Origin: Malus domestica
Taxonomy: Eukaryota; Streptophyta; Magnoliopsida; Rosales; Rosaceae
Length of the DNA: 64,000 nt
Direction: 5' to 3'
Assembly (NCBI RefSeq): GCF_042453785.1
Contig: NC_091673.1
Location: forward strand, 813,501-877,500
Shown here: positions 1 through 11,698 of the stretch, piece after piece
How positions within the stretch are numbered: position 1 is the stretch's first letter
Layout: each line of letters starts with the position of its first letter
Translations under genes and position numbers: made by a program
Notes under the pieces: model-generated
What the model saw: the letters and a program-made list of their open reading frames with translations, nothing else
Database searches by the model: none
What the model was told of the DNA's origin: nothing

Positions 1-77
1 ACGCGGCTGGTTTAGGAAGGGAGGAGAAATAGCCTTTCCCGAACCTGCAAAGCGAGAATTAATACCAAGCTGCAGAT

Positions 78-2215
78 CTAAATCTTGATGTGGAAGTAAT
101 CAGAATCAAAGTGATGTAGACGAACGTAACCATCCTCACCCCCGCTTGAGAAACTGTTAAAAATACAACAAAAACCGAAAATATTAAGATAATCTCAAAG
201 CAGCAAATTCTCTTTTCCAGAAAAAATTTCTCAATTCATATAGGCAGAAAATAAGCCACATCATCATCTGAGAAACAAGGAAACCATTATTCCTCCAGCA
301 CCAATTGTTAAGACTCCTAACCAGCTACGTAAAGTTGCATAATATTTATGAACGATTTCATCTCGATTTTAAAATTAATTTAATTTTTCTGGCTAAACAT
401 TTAAATTAATTGTTCATGTATTGAAATGAGAAAAAAAAAATGGTATCGCTAAACATTAGCACAAGCAATATTGCACAGATAAAAGTGAGAAATTCCCAAG
501 TACTATCTAACAGGAATCCAATCCAACTCTAATTAAGAAGAATTTGTTCATTGTATTCACGAATCATGAAACCAACAAAAGTAGTTAAGAGAATGAACTA
601 TACCTTTTTCCATCAGGATTAAACGCCAAAGCATTTATAGGTCCAAAATGCCCTTTAACACCTCCAATTTCTTCTTGAAGAATCTATTTATACATTAAGA
701 AAAACAAAATCACTTACCGAGGAAATGACAACCGAGAACCTTCATACTCCAAAAGACATAAAAGAATAGTATGGTTTACCTTGTCATAGAATTTGGCTTC
801 AAATTTCCCAGAACGATGATCAGTTGTGGTGACAGTTGATGCATCCTGACCACCACCAAGTACCACCTGGATAAAACACACGGAATATTTGTAATGAACC
901 AGGAAAACAGTGCATATATAAGAGATACAAAATAACCAGGAGCCTTTAGTACATATCATCCATTCACTAAAGTTCCAACCAGAAACTAAGACACAAACTT
1001 CTCAATATGTGACCGATAGAAAGCATTTAATCGTATTTGTACTAACTCCACTTTTATCTCATTATGTAAGTAAACAAGTTGGAATGCAAACGAGACGGGT
1101 TCTAAGTAAATGAAATACCGAAAAGACAACATTTTGAAAAAATGCAAGACAATGCAAACAAATTTGAGATTACAGTTACATACATGATCACAAAGAGGAG
1201 ACATTGCAACGGCATTGACTGGACGCTCGGTCACGTAGGTCTTGATAAGAGTCAACGTTCTAGTATCCCACAGCTAAAACATATGCAACAGAAAACACAA
1301 AACTCAGTAAAAATTCGAAACCTACATACAACTCAAGAAACAAAGCACGAAGATTACGAGATGCATTACCTTGGCAGACTTATCAAGCGAACCGGTGAGG
1401 AAATGTGAACCATCCATAGATTTCGCAAGCGAAGTTATGGTCTTTTTGTGACCCACTTCCGGATCATTCTCCTTAAGTAGTTTACCAGTCTGCAAGTTAA
1501 TCGAAAACACTTAAGAGTCAATCAAATTAAAGAAAAAGCTTTCAAATTTCCAATGCAAGTATTGAATAACATCACAGCGAGCCAATGCACACTCACCTCA
1601 GAATCCCAAATGCGAATAACTGCGTCTTCTCCGGCGCTTATGATGGTTCTGTTCAGAGGACCCCAAACAGCTCTGTTAATTCTTCCCTGAGGTCCCTTGA
1701 GTATCAGAGCCGATTCACCAATCTCTGAAAATTCGAAACCGTCGATCATTCCACATCCAATTTTAGATAAACCGAAAGGCAATACAACAAAAGAGGAAAA
1801 ATCAAAGAAGCTTACGATCTTCGGGATCTCCGGCGATACGCTTGACGTGAATCGCCGACGTAACGTCCATGAAAGGGTCGGTGGTGATGACGGCGAGCTT
1901 ATCGCCGACGGAGAAGTCGACAGCCCTCGCCGGCGAGTCAAAATTGAAGGTGAAAAGCTGCTGACCGGTCTGAACGTTCCACAGCTTGGCGGTCTGGTCG
2001 GCGCTGCCGGTAATGAGGCGGGCGGAGTCTCTGGACACATCGCAGCACCAAACGGCGCCGTTGTGGCCGCGGTAAGTCCCGAGGCGCTCGCCGTTGTCGG
2101 CAAACCAGACGGTGGGGTTGTGGTCCTTGGCGCAGGAGAAGAGGAGGTCGCCGTCCCTGTTGTATTTGAGGAAAGTCAGGGGCCTCTCGTGCCCTTTCAT
2201 CAGTATCGGCCTCAT
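78..2215 (-). CDS. TIF3I1: Eukaryotic translation initiation factor 3 subunit I (WD40 protein)
   Basis: Seven exons on the minus strand: 2215-1816, 1724-1597, 1489-1370, 1273-1184, 866-780, 683-604, 153-78. All junctions are GT-AG and keep phase. The sum is 981 nt, or 326 aa, close to the roughly 328 aa of the Arabidopsis protein as I remember it. The product is a seven-bladed WD40 propeller, a scaffold subunit of eIF3 that helps load the 40S ribosome with initiator tRNA and mRNA in the cytosol. The start [12 protein letters not shown] is the family N-terminus, and the end SDYFHIKI is the family C-terminus. Family blocks in order are [48 protein letters not shown] and [11 protein letters not shown]. 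No lesion is visible. The upstream side carries three GGCCCA boxes typical of translation genes. Confidence 0.96.
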
Positions 2216-2380
2216 CGTCGGAGTCGGAGAAGGAAAGAACCGACGGAGGTTTTGCAGGTGGAGAATTAGGATTCCGAAGGAGTGGCGACGGCTAACGTAG
2301 AGAGGGGCAGATTGTGGAAGAATGTTTTAGGTTTAAACCAATCGGGTTCGGTTAAACGGGGCGTGGGTCGGTATCCAAAT

Positions 2381-2439
2381 TTAAGGCCCAAAGTTGGCTT
2401 AATTTAAGGCCCAATCGTGGCGTTATGATTTAAGGCCCA
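2381..2439 (-). promoter_or_regulatory. Three site II (TGGGCC) boxes upstream of eIF3i
   Basis: The ten bases TTAAGGCCCA occur at 2381-2390, 2404-2413 and 2430-2439, so the minus strand reads TGGGCCTTAA three times, 165-225 bp upstream of the eIF3i ATG. TGGGCC/TGGGCT site II elements are known TCP-factor targets in promoters of ribosomal and translation-factor genes. The regular 23-26 bp spacing and the position fit a growth-linked promoter. Use in vivo is inferred. Confidence 0.65.
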
Positions 2440-2455
2440 AGCTTTCCCGCCCTCG

Positions 2456-2816
2456 GTTGCGCATGCTCGCAGTGGAACTCATGCTGCCCCATGAACGTGA
2501 AGACCTCGGCAGCGCCTAACAAAAAGTAGTGGGGAAATTTGGCAAAGTATGCTAAGTGGAACAGAAACCTTTTCGTGGATCGAACCGAGCTCCCTGGCAA
2601 GCTGCAATCGGGTGATCTCTCTGACAATGCAGCAGCTGCCATGCATAGAATGGACACGAACAACCTCAATGAGGGGTGCGATATAGCATTTCCTTTTCAA
2701 CTAGTAATACTTGTTGAAGCAACAACAGTTTCTTCGTGCAGTTTGTCGGTGAAATAGTTGACAAGATTGGTAGAAATCCCATTGACGGCCAACCGTTCAC
2801 AAAAGAACGCCTGCAT

Positions 2817-2859
<43 letters not shown>

Positions 2860-3000
2860 ACACACTACAACTGTTGGGAAAAGAAGAGATTACTCGGACA
2901 CATGAGAGCAAATGTCGAGGACATTATGGTTCCCCTTCGAGTCCAACTGAACCATCTCCAGTGTAGAGGCCATCGCCTTCATTCTGCACTGGAAACAGTA
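2456..3000 (-). pseudogene. Truncated, rearranged copy of the NPF8/PTR2 peptide transporter
   Basis: Read on the minus strand, this piece has three blocks collinear with the intact NPF gene downstream. About 2995-2870 matches its second exon (5994-5889). About 2805-2707 matches the start of its third exon, around the KLHE motif. About 2700-2460 matches the middle of its last exon (SILCMAAAALSE and [12 protein letters not shown]). Everything between the second and third blocks is missing, and the reading frame is broken by indels, for example the garbled segment after FHCEHA. A TA/TG microsatellite lies where the intron would be. It is a decayed partial tandem duplicate, and its decayed end abuts the eIF3i promoter. 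Confidence 0.85.
2817..2858. repeat. (TA)n(TG)n microsatellite
   Basis: A run of about 12 TA units passes directly into about 9 TG units, inside the intron remnant of the NPF pseudogene. It is likely length-polymorphic. Confidence 0.9.
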
Positions 3001-3797
3001 CATAATAACACGATCGCTAATCCAAAGGGAAAACAAAAATAGGATAGACAAAATGTGACCTATGTGGAATTGAGTATCTATTAGTACAAGTCTCACACAA
3101 TAGAACGGGGGTTTATCAACAACCTAACTGAAATTGCAATGTTTGTGTGGGGGGGGGGGGGGGGGGGGAACATCTCCATCCTCCTCTATTCAGTAATTGA
3201 AGGTTCCCGAGTCCATAGACTTCACCGTCATTCATTTAATTTGCAGATGACACGCAACAATAGTTGGTCAAAACTATGCCACTAGGTGGAGTTAATCAAT
3301 TGACTAAGGAAGTATGAAAGTGACAAAAAAATCAAACTTTAAGTATGAAAGTGGGACGAGACAAAATAAGTTAGCTCAGTAGAGTTTTGCAAAACTTAGG
3401 TTGTAAAATAGAAATTATCCTAATTACTAATTTCGAGAAATAAGTCAAGAGTACTGTGCATCCAACTGTCACCAGAAAACTTCAGTAGGCTGTTCGGCTT
3501 CATCATCCCCGCAGCATTCGGGTCTCGTACCAATCAGAAAGCAAGAATAGTTTACGAAGTGCAGAGCTAAAGCAAGAATCGTTGCGAATAATACACATTT
3601 CTTTATAATCTCAAATGTTTTTGATTGGACGAATATGCAGAGCTTGTAATTTCTATTTACACAGTATCAGTAACAGGGTGATTTTTACAAATGGGTTCAA
3701 CGTCATCAAATCAGAAAAGCATTACAAACACTTATTCAGTTTCTACTGTTTACGGTTTTAAGGGTGTGCGGAAGGCGCCACCCACCTGGAGAAAGCC
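3001..3797. other. Spacer and NPF 3' flank, with a G20 tract
   Basis: No gene seen. Positions 3149-3168 are twenty consecutive G residues, a likely polymerase-slippage site whose true length may be misassembled. The part nearest 3797 is presumably the 3' UTR of the NPF gene, which is transcribed leftward. Confidence 0.6.
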
Positions 3798-6672
3798 TTA
3801 AGAAGCCTTCTTCTTTTTGTACCTCTTGGCACAGACTACGTACACCAACATATTCAGGAGGCTGAGTCCGGCTAAGAGCCAGAAGAAATAATCCAGATGA
3901 CCTTCGTTTAAGTTATCCGGTATCCATCCAGCCTTCCCATCCTTTGTTGAGAAGTACGTTACAATTGTTAGAATCAAGGAGCTCAGATAGTTCCCCAACG
4001 AATTCGTCAGAAGCGACAATGCACTGCATAGACTCCGCATGGCATCTGGAGATTGGTCGTAGAAGAACTCAAGCTGCCCAATGAATGTGAATATCTCCGC
4101 AGCACCCAACAAAAAATACTGAGGTATTTGCCATAAGATACTCATCGGTACAGCCACCTCTTTGTCAACCAATCCAAGCTCTTTTGCAAGATTCAATCGG
4201 TAAATCTCTACCACAGCAGCAGCCGACATGCATAGCACTGAAAGAAAGAGACCAATACCCATCCGTTGCAACTCTGAGAAGCCCCTTTCTTTACCCGTAA
4301 ATCTCCTAGCAATTGGGACAATAAACTTGTCATACACAGGGACCCAGAAAATAACACTGATGACGTCAAAAGTTGAGAGGGAGGCTGGGGGAATGGTGAA
4401 AGAACCGATAGATGTGTCCATCATCGTGCCTTGCTCCACAAACATAGTCGACATTTGCGCATATACAGCTGAAAAGACAATTCCAGTAGCCCAAATTGGA
4501 AACATGCGGATTAAAATTTTCAACTCCTCCACCTGTGTTACAGTGCAAACCCTCCACGGATTGGAGAAGTCCCCAGCTTTGGTCTCAGTTTCTGAAATCA
4601 CAGCAGCTTTATCAAGACACCTGCAGCAAAAACAAAGTTCAAATTTTTAGAAACAACTGATATTGTGGTCGAGTTATTTGAGAAACACGTACGTTAAACA
4701 TTCAGAACATTGCACTGTATCAATAGTTCAGAATAAGAAAATAACGTCATTCCATTTTATTTTGTGTAGCAATATGAAAATTCGCGGTTTAAGTTTTCCG
4801 CGAAAATGTGTGATTCTGTAAAATTCAAATAATTATTCCCAAGAACATGAACACAGTAAGAAGAAATTTACGTCAGTTCATCGCTGTGCTCCAGCTTACG
4901 ACTTCCTTTAATAGCAGAGTCTTTATCTGGTGTTTCATACAGGAGACTACTGTCTTTAGGGACGTCCAAATTCCACTTACGAAATGACGCAACCAAAACC
5001 TGGCACATTCTTGTCACAGGGCTTCCCCCCGGTTTCTGAAATCTATATAGGGGTGTGCCTGAAAAGAAACTAAAAATAGCAATGCCCATAAACAAAGTAG
5101 GTATACCAAATCCTAAACCCCACCCAGCATTGTCTTGAACCCAGACTAGTAGAGAACTCGATATTAGAGCACCAATGTTGATAGAAAAGTAAAACCAGTT
5201 GAAGAAGGATCCCTTCTTTACTCTTTCCGTTTTATCTGTATCATCAAACTGGTCTGCCCCAAAGGGCGAAACACACGGCTTGATCCCACCAGTCCCCAGA
5301 GCAATCAGATAGAGTCCAACGAAGAACACTGCATACTGTGCCGGAGAAGCTGAAGGACATACTGAATCCACACATTCTGGAGGCTTCAATGCAGGAACTG
5401 ATGCAGAGAGAGTCAAAGTACCCATCCCCTACACAAAATAATTAGTGAACCAATCAGCAAAATTTATATGCTCTAATCCCAAATATATATATATGCATAT
5501 ACATCATATATGCGTGCATGTATATGAGATGAGATTATATAAGCACCAAACAAATGGGAAGAAAAAACAAATTCTAATTTGTATTACAATGAAATAAATG
5601 GTGGAGAAAACAGCAATTGTCCAATATCTCCCCCAATAAGCATCTGCTAAGACAGCCCCAATCAGAGGTGTAAGATAGCAGGTGCCTGACCAAGTAGTAA
5701 CATTCCTTGCTGCAGACACATTTCCTTCGTGCAATTTGTTTGTAAGATAAGTAACCAGGTTAGTTGCAATCCCATAGTAGGCCAAACGTTCGCAACATTC
5801 GGTACCTGTAACATGTATCAAAAGTATTACAGTCACATAAACTACATTGATGCACAAGAGCAAATTATAGCGAAGAACAAAGCATCACCTAGAATGAAGG
5901 GGCAAGCTCTCCAATTCCCGGTATTTTGTTTCAGAACACGATTCCCCTTAATGTCAACTGAGCCGTCTCCAGTGTACAGCCCGTCGCCTTCGTTCTGAAG
6001 ATGCAACAGGAAAACATCAATGCGAGTAGTGCCACACTGTTTGAAACATTTACATTTGGAAACATAAATGTGAAAGAAAATCCTTTTAAGGGAAACCTCG
6101 TTTAGGATTTCAGGAAGCACTTCTGCTCATACGCATATGCTTTTATTAAAACACGTTGACACTTTATTAATTCAAGTGCTTCGGAATGCGTTTGACAGGT
6201 AAAGTCATAAGTGCTTCTGGGTCACCTACTATAAATGCTTCTTAAAAAAGCACTTGGCTACAAACAAAAACAATCCCAAAAAGACCACTAATGGCAACAG
6301 ATGATCAGTATTCAAAAACGTGAACAGAAATCAAAGGATACCCAGTATACTTCATGTCATTGACCATAATCATACACTAAATCTGAAAAACTCCCAATCG
6401 AATTTCAGTTTAACATAAAAATTCAAAATCCCTAACAGCAGCTAAGCAAATTAAGAACCGACGTTTTACAAGAAACCCAGTTCGTTCCCAAAGTAATTCT
6501 ATATTATTCACATCAAAGATCAAATTTTTGAAAATTCCTAAGTTCGAAATCAATACAAAAGATCACAACTTTCAGATGAAAAAAATGAAGAGAGAGAGAG
6601 AGAGAGAGAGAGAGGAACCTGAATAAGTCCGTCTTCCAAAAGCGATCGCTCCTCCTCCTGGAGAGAACCCAT
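3798..6672 (-). CDS. NPF8.3-like: NRT1/PTR family (NPF8-type) di-/tripeptide transporter
   Basis: Five minus-strand exons: 6672-6619, 5994-5889, 5805-5588, 5428-4872 and 4620-3798. They total 1758 nt, or 585 aa, the same length I recall for Arabidopsis PTR2. The start lies in [18 protein letters not shown], an acidic cytosolic N-terminus that forms the whole 18-codon first exon. The proton-coupling ExxER motif is ECCER at residues 56-60, at the end of TM1. The PTR signature FYFSINIGA and block [10 protein letters not shown] lie in exon 4, and [13 protein letters not shown] near the C-terminus. Twelve membrane segments are expected. The family imports di- and tripeptides with protons at the plasma membrane or tonoplast. 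A CT repeat (6593-6614 on the plus strand as GA) lies just inside intron 1. NPF8.1 and 8.2 are close alternatives. Confidence 0.93.
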
Positions 6673-8325
6673 CTCTCTCTCTCTGTGATCTCTGATTCCG
6701 TCGCCCTACTTCTTCTGGAGTGCAATACAAATGGAAAATGTGTGTTCTGAAGAACAAGGAGGAGCAGAGAAATTATCTTCCGTCTTAGAAGTCGGAATGG
6801 TGGGTGGATAATACGGGTAGAGTTCAAGGTATCGGTGTCGTGTTAGGTGACGTAAACGGAAGACAACCTTGGGACTTGCTTCATCAACTAACTACTTACC
6901 CCACTTCCCGGGCAAACCAACCGTTCTCTTTTTCCTTTCCTTTGACTGGGCCGCAATGTGCCTATGTTAAACTTTTACCTTCGTCTCCACTGCCTATGTG
7001 GCGAGTAGCACTTTTTGAAAGAAGTATTTGTATTGGGTTATAAATTTCCCAACATTTTTTTAGATATATTTTGATATTTATTATATAGAATATATATATA
7101 TTTCAACAATTCAAATTGTTTATATTTTAAAATATAGTTAAATGATTAAAATACATAAAAAAGTGGATCCCACAAAACACATGTTAAAAGCATGTGTCTC
7201 TGGATCTTAAACAGTTTTATTATAAACTTATTCAAATTCTTAATAAAAATTTAAGCGTTTCGAGAAAGATTCACAGAGTCATTTCAACTTTATTTGGTCA
7301 TTATTGTGTAATTCAAAACACATTAAGAATCGAATTCAGAACGTGCAGTACAGAATACGCACCTGAAATTCATCATCAATCACTAGCCCATTCCGTTTTG
7401 GTTAGATTTCTTAAGAACTTGATTTTTTTTTTTTTTTTTTTTTGAACTTTGAATCACAGAAAAGAGTTGCTAAATTAATGACGTAAACAAGAAAAGCAAA
7501 TAGTACAATTAAAGGAAGTGCAAAAAATAACGGAAAATAATGGCAATATTACCGTCTTATATTCAAATATTATTGTTGTGTAAATTACGACAGAATATTG
7601 GAATCAAATTGCCCCCATTCCAAGAAAAAAAATAAAGATACTTTAATGAAAAGAGCTTGAATTAAGTTTATTTTAATAAAAAATCATATAACAATTTTAT
7701 TTAATGTAAAGGGCTTGAAATTTAATTAAAAAAGACAAAAACTAAATACTCTAACGAAAAAACAAGCCCATGTGCAAAACCAAACTTTTTTTTCCAAGCG
7801 CTACCCCTGACGGAAGCTCCATTCCGTCAGTTAATGCCACTACCTTACCCATTAAACATGAAAGTGATGATGGAGGATACGAAAGCCATTAGTGCACTAC
7901 CATCTGTTCAACAAATTTTTTAGCTTTTGTTATCATGAAACAAACTTTTCGTTGGTATGCTCCAGTAAATTAATGCACAATAAATAAACAATCGAATAGA
8001 CACTTTGTGTTTTTGTAAAAATTAGATAGAGGAAATCTAAAAAACATCCCTTAGATGCTTTTTGTACTTAAATTCAAATCTAAAACCATAACAAAACACC
8101 AAAATTTTATAAAAGAAAATCTATTTCGAAAGAAATCTATAAATATGCTTTGATTGGAAGTATCATGAATTTTTTGAGGTAAATTGTATGATATAATTGG
8201 TCTTTCAGAGTGATCATTAGTGGTTTTTTTTTTCAGATCAAGAAATAGTTCGATTCTAGAAAACTTAGTTTTTGCACTACTTCTCTATAAAAACCTGGTT
8301 CGTTAACTGCGTGTTTTCTTCCCTT
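6673..8325. other. NPF upstream region and AT-rich spacer
   Basis: The first few hundred bases are the 5' UTR and promoter side of the leftward NPF gene. The rest is AT-rich with no convincing reading frame. A poly-T run lies at about 7424-7443. A 9-bp perfect inverted repeat with a 6-base loop is at 7807-7830 (CTGACGGAA and its complement). Confidence 0.5.
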
Positions 8326-8329
8326 TCAG

Positions 8330-9875
8330 AAATAATGTGGATTATTTTGGTTCTGTTTCGTAATTAGTGTGTAATTTTGCAGTAGTTCCATAAATAGTGT
8401 TAGTTATTTTGGTTCAATTTTATAAATAGTGCGGGTTATGTTGTTGTATTTTAAAAAATAGTGTTTTTGTTCACTTCGAGAAATAATACGAATTATTTTA
8501 GTTTAGTTTAAAAAGTATTGTGAGTTATTTTGATTCAGTTATAGAAATAGTGTGAGTTATTTTGATGTACTTTCAGAAATAGTGTGTAATTTTGTTTTCT
8601 TCCAGAAATAGTGTAGGCTATTTTGGTTTAGTTTCAGAAATAATATTTGTTATTTTGTTTTAGTTCTAGAAATAGTTTATTCCCTTCCAGAAGTAGTGTA
8701 AGTTCTAGAAATAGTTTATTCCCTTACTTTATTCCCTTCCAGAAATAGTGTAAGTTATTTTCGTTCAATTTTAAAAATTATTTTGTTATTTTGTTGTAAT
8801 TTTAGAAATAGTGTTATTTTGTTTCCTTAAATAGTGTGAGTTATTTTAGTTCAATTTTAGAAATAATGTGCTATTTTGCCGTAGTTCCAAAAAGTGTCGG
8901 TTATTTTGCTATTGTTCTAACAATAATATTTATTTTTTTCTATTCCATAAATAATATGTTATTTTGGTTCATTTTTAGAATTAGTGAGTACTTTTACAGT
9001 AGTTCCAGAAATAGTATAGGTTATTTTTGTTCAATTTCAGAAATAGTGTGGGTTATAATTCTGTAATATAAAAAATAATGAGTTATTTTGGTTTACTTTC
9101 AGAAATAGTGTCGGTTATTATATTGTAGTTCCAGAAATAATATGGGTTATTATGCTGTAGTTTCAGAAATAGGGTCAATTATTTTGGTTTATTTTCAGAA
9201 TTAGTATGGGTAATTTTATTGTAGTTTTAGAAATAGTGTGAGTTATTTTGGTTTAGTTAAAAAAACTATGGTTTATAATTTTGTAATTCCAGAAATAGTG
9301 TGAATTATTTTGGTTCACTTTTAGAAATAGTGTGGGTTATTATGATGTAGTTCTAAAAATAATATGAATTTTGTAGTTCCAGAAATAATGTGAGTTATTT
9401 TGGTTCACTTTTACAAATTGTGTGGGTTATTATGTTGTAGTTCTTGAAATAATATAGGTTATTATGATGTAGTTTCAGAAATAGTGTGAGTTGTTTTGGT
9501 TTACATTTTAGAAATAGTGTGAGTTATTATCTTGTAGATCCATAAATAGTATGAGTTATTAATATTATGATGTAGTTCCAGAAATAATGTAGGTTATTTT
9601 GGTTCGCTTTCAAAAATATTGTACGTTATTATACAATAGTTTCAAAAATAATGTTAGTTATTTTGGCTCACTTTAAAAAATAATGTGAGTTATTTTTTGT
9701 AGTTCAAGAAATAGTGGTTCACTTTCAACAATAGTGTGGGTTATTTTGTGATAGTTCAAGAAATAGTGTTTATTTTGGTCCCTTCCATAAACAATATGGG
9801 TTATTTTGATTAGATGTCTGTGAGGTTTTTTTTTGTTGTAGTTCCAGAAATAGTATGAGTTATTTTGGGGTTTTT
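8330..9875. repeat. Degenerate minisatellite, about 48 units of ~32 bp
   Basis: The core AGAAATAGTGTG with a following GTTATTTTGGTT recurs about every 32 bp over 1.5 kb. From roughly 9000 to 9600 two unit types tend to alternate: one has TTTTGGTTCACTTTC before the core, the other TTATGTTGTAGTTCC. This gives a dimer of about 64 bp. Units differ by many substitutions and small indels, and several are shortened, so the array is old. No reading frame or promoter-like feature accompanies it. It lies in the spacer between the NPF gene and the GAD fragment. Confidence 0.92.
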
Positions 9876-11257
9876 AGCTTAATTGCTCACAAGCTCAAAT
9901 ATCATTTGATATAATTACAAGAAACTTTGGGAACTAGACATAAATTTCTCTAAAATTTTCCATCAATAACACATTTGCGCCATCCTAATTTTCAAGAACG
10001 CACAATGGTTTAGTAAACCTCTCAAACACTCGATGAAATAAGAACAAGCTCATCAATGCATCAATACACATGTTACATAAAAAAAGAGGAAGATACAAGG
10101 GAGTCTGCATAATCAAGATGATATATGAAGAAAGACAAAGAACTTGACATTAAAAAAAAAATCGATTAACTTTCAATGTATATCGATATTCTGTTCCCTA
10201 TTAATATGGGACTGTGTACAAGGGCTTCAACCCAATCAAAATTTCACCCACATGAATGGTTGATGACTCTTCAGTTAACCTGCTACCTGAATCAAGGTCA
10301 GACTAAAACATGTTCTACAGAAATGTATAAAATGAGTTTTCATAATTCGCCCTCCAAGAGATCGATTTCTCTCTTAAACCTAATGAATTGCCTAAATGGC
10401 TCAATGATATACACAAGTGTGTACTTGAACATGAAACTCCACATGATGCACAAAAGAACACAGTTAGTCTTTGAAACTACAAAGCAACCTACTACCATCC
10501 AGCGGACATGCGATTCCTTCCCCTTCCTTTTTGAGCATGTGCTTCTCTTCCACTACAACATGCATTGTCAGATCAAGCTCATCAATATAAGCTTTATAAT
10601 AAACTAGCCAAGAACATAAGATTTAACCCACTAAATCACAATCATCACTCCAAATATATTTTGTATATGCAAATACTGAAGTAATATCTGCAACACAAAC
10701 CTGCAGACTGCTTGACGAAGTCTTTCCCAAGTGTGTATGCCATTAGGTTACGAGTAAGTTCAACTCACATTCCCAACAATCTTTTGGATAGTTATGGGGT
10801 GACTGATGCTGCACTGTGCATATGACTGATGTTGCATATAACTGATGTTGCACTGCGTATATTGATGTTGCATACGGAATACCCACTCTTGACTTTCACT
10901 ACCTTCTCCTCTCTACAAACACGTTCATGGATAAAAAGCCATGAAAACCTGCACACAACCTTCTCTTCTCTGCAAAACTCAATGCTCTCCAAGTTATAGG
11001 TAATTAGAACAATAAGAGCGTGTTTTGTGAGAGCAGGGGCTTGTGGTTTTATACTACAAGACCTGGATCGCCCTATAACAATCCCACAAGGAATACAAAA
11101 CTGCATTCCTTATATCAGTATGAGTCCTATAAACGAGCAAACACAAGAGTCTTCAATATACCAATATGATTGGATTAACTCTTGTCAACATGATTTAGAC
11201 TTCTTTATAATATCAATTATCCCAAGACTTGTAAGAATCATACTCATACTCTTACAC
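9876..11257. other. Spacer without a supported gene
   Basis: A 143-codon open frame at 10176-10607 has no recognisable domain and low-complexity composition, so I do not call it a gene. Short imperfect repeats of TGATGTTGCAT occur at about 10800-10870. Nothing else is recognised. Confidence 0.4.
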
Positions 11258-11573
11258 ATATCACATGCCAGCGGATGCTAAGCATGTGGCCTTGCTCCGC
11301 GTTGCCATAAGGGGAGACTTCTCTCGCTCTAAGGCTGAGGGCCTTCTGTCCTGCATCAACGCCGTGCTTAAAGAGCTCGATGAGCTGCATCCAGTTGCTG
11401 CCATTCAAGAAAATGGTCATCATAAACTGTCTCTAAAAGGAGTTGCAAATGGATACGGTGAGCTGCCACCAGCTGGTTCCGTTGAAAATGGCCATCACAT
11501 AGTGTGCGCAAAAGGAGCTGCAAATGGAAATGGTGTGACAGAGAATGGCCAGAACGGCGCAAAATACTACTAG
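11258..11573 (+). pseudogene. Orphan C-terminal exon of glutamate decarboxylase
   Basis: The open frame ending at 11573 begins [20 protein letters not shown] and continues with [20 protein letters not shown]. This closely follows the plant GAD block that I recall as MP(P/A)DAQH-VLRVVIREDFSR-LAERL-I-VLHELD, the small C-terminal domain of this PLP enzyme, which makes GABA from glutamate. Upstream I find no catalytic exons: no PLP-lysine region and no substrate loop. After HP the sequence departs from the usual tail and shows a repeated ENGHH...KG.ANG.G pattern. The Trp- and Lys-rich calmodulin-binding segment is absent. A splice acceptor (GCCAG) precedes CGGATGC. Most likely it is a captured or truncated last exon; expression is unknown. 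Confidence 0.6.
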
Positions 11574-11698
11574 TCGCATTGTCGGAGTGACAAAACATGA
11601 CATATATCTCAATTAATCCAAACCAGATTTAACATTTTTTTTTTGTCGGAAATCGATTTTATTAGATCGATGGTAGGAGTTTTTGTCTCTTTTGTTTC

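Noticed and set aside
1697-2300. Long plus-strand open frames across the eIF3i first exon
   Set aside because: These are antisense shadows of the GC-rich eIF3i exon 1, which itself matches the WD40 family.
8330-9875. Could the ~32-bp repeat region be a CRISPR array?
   Set aside because: Units are contiguous and diverged without unique spacers, and the genome is eukaryotic.
10176-10607. 143-codon open frame on the plus strand
   Set aside because: No recognisable domain, Met/Thr/Cys-rich low-complexity composition, no promoter or splice context; more likely chance.
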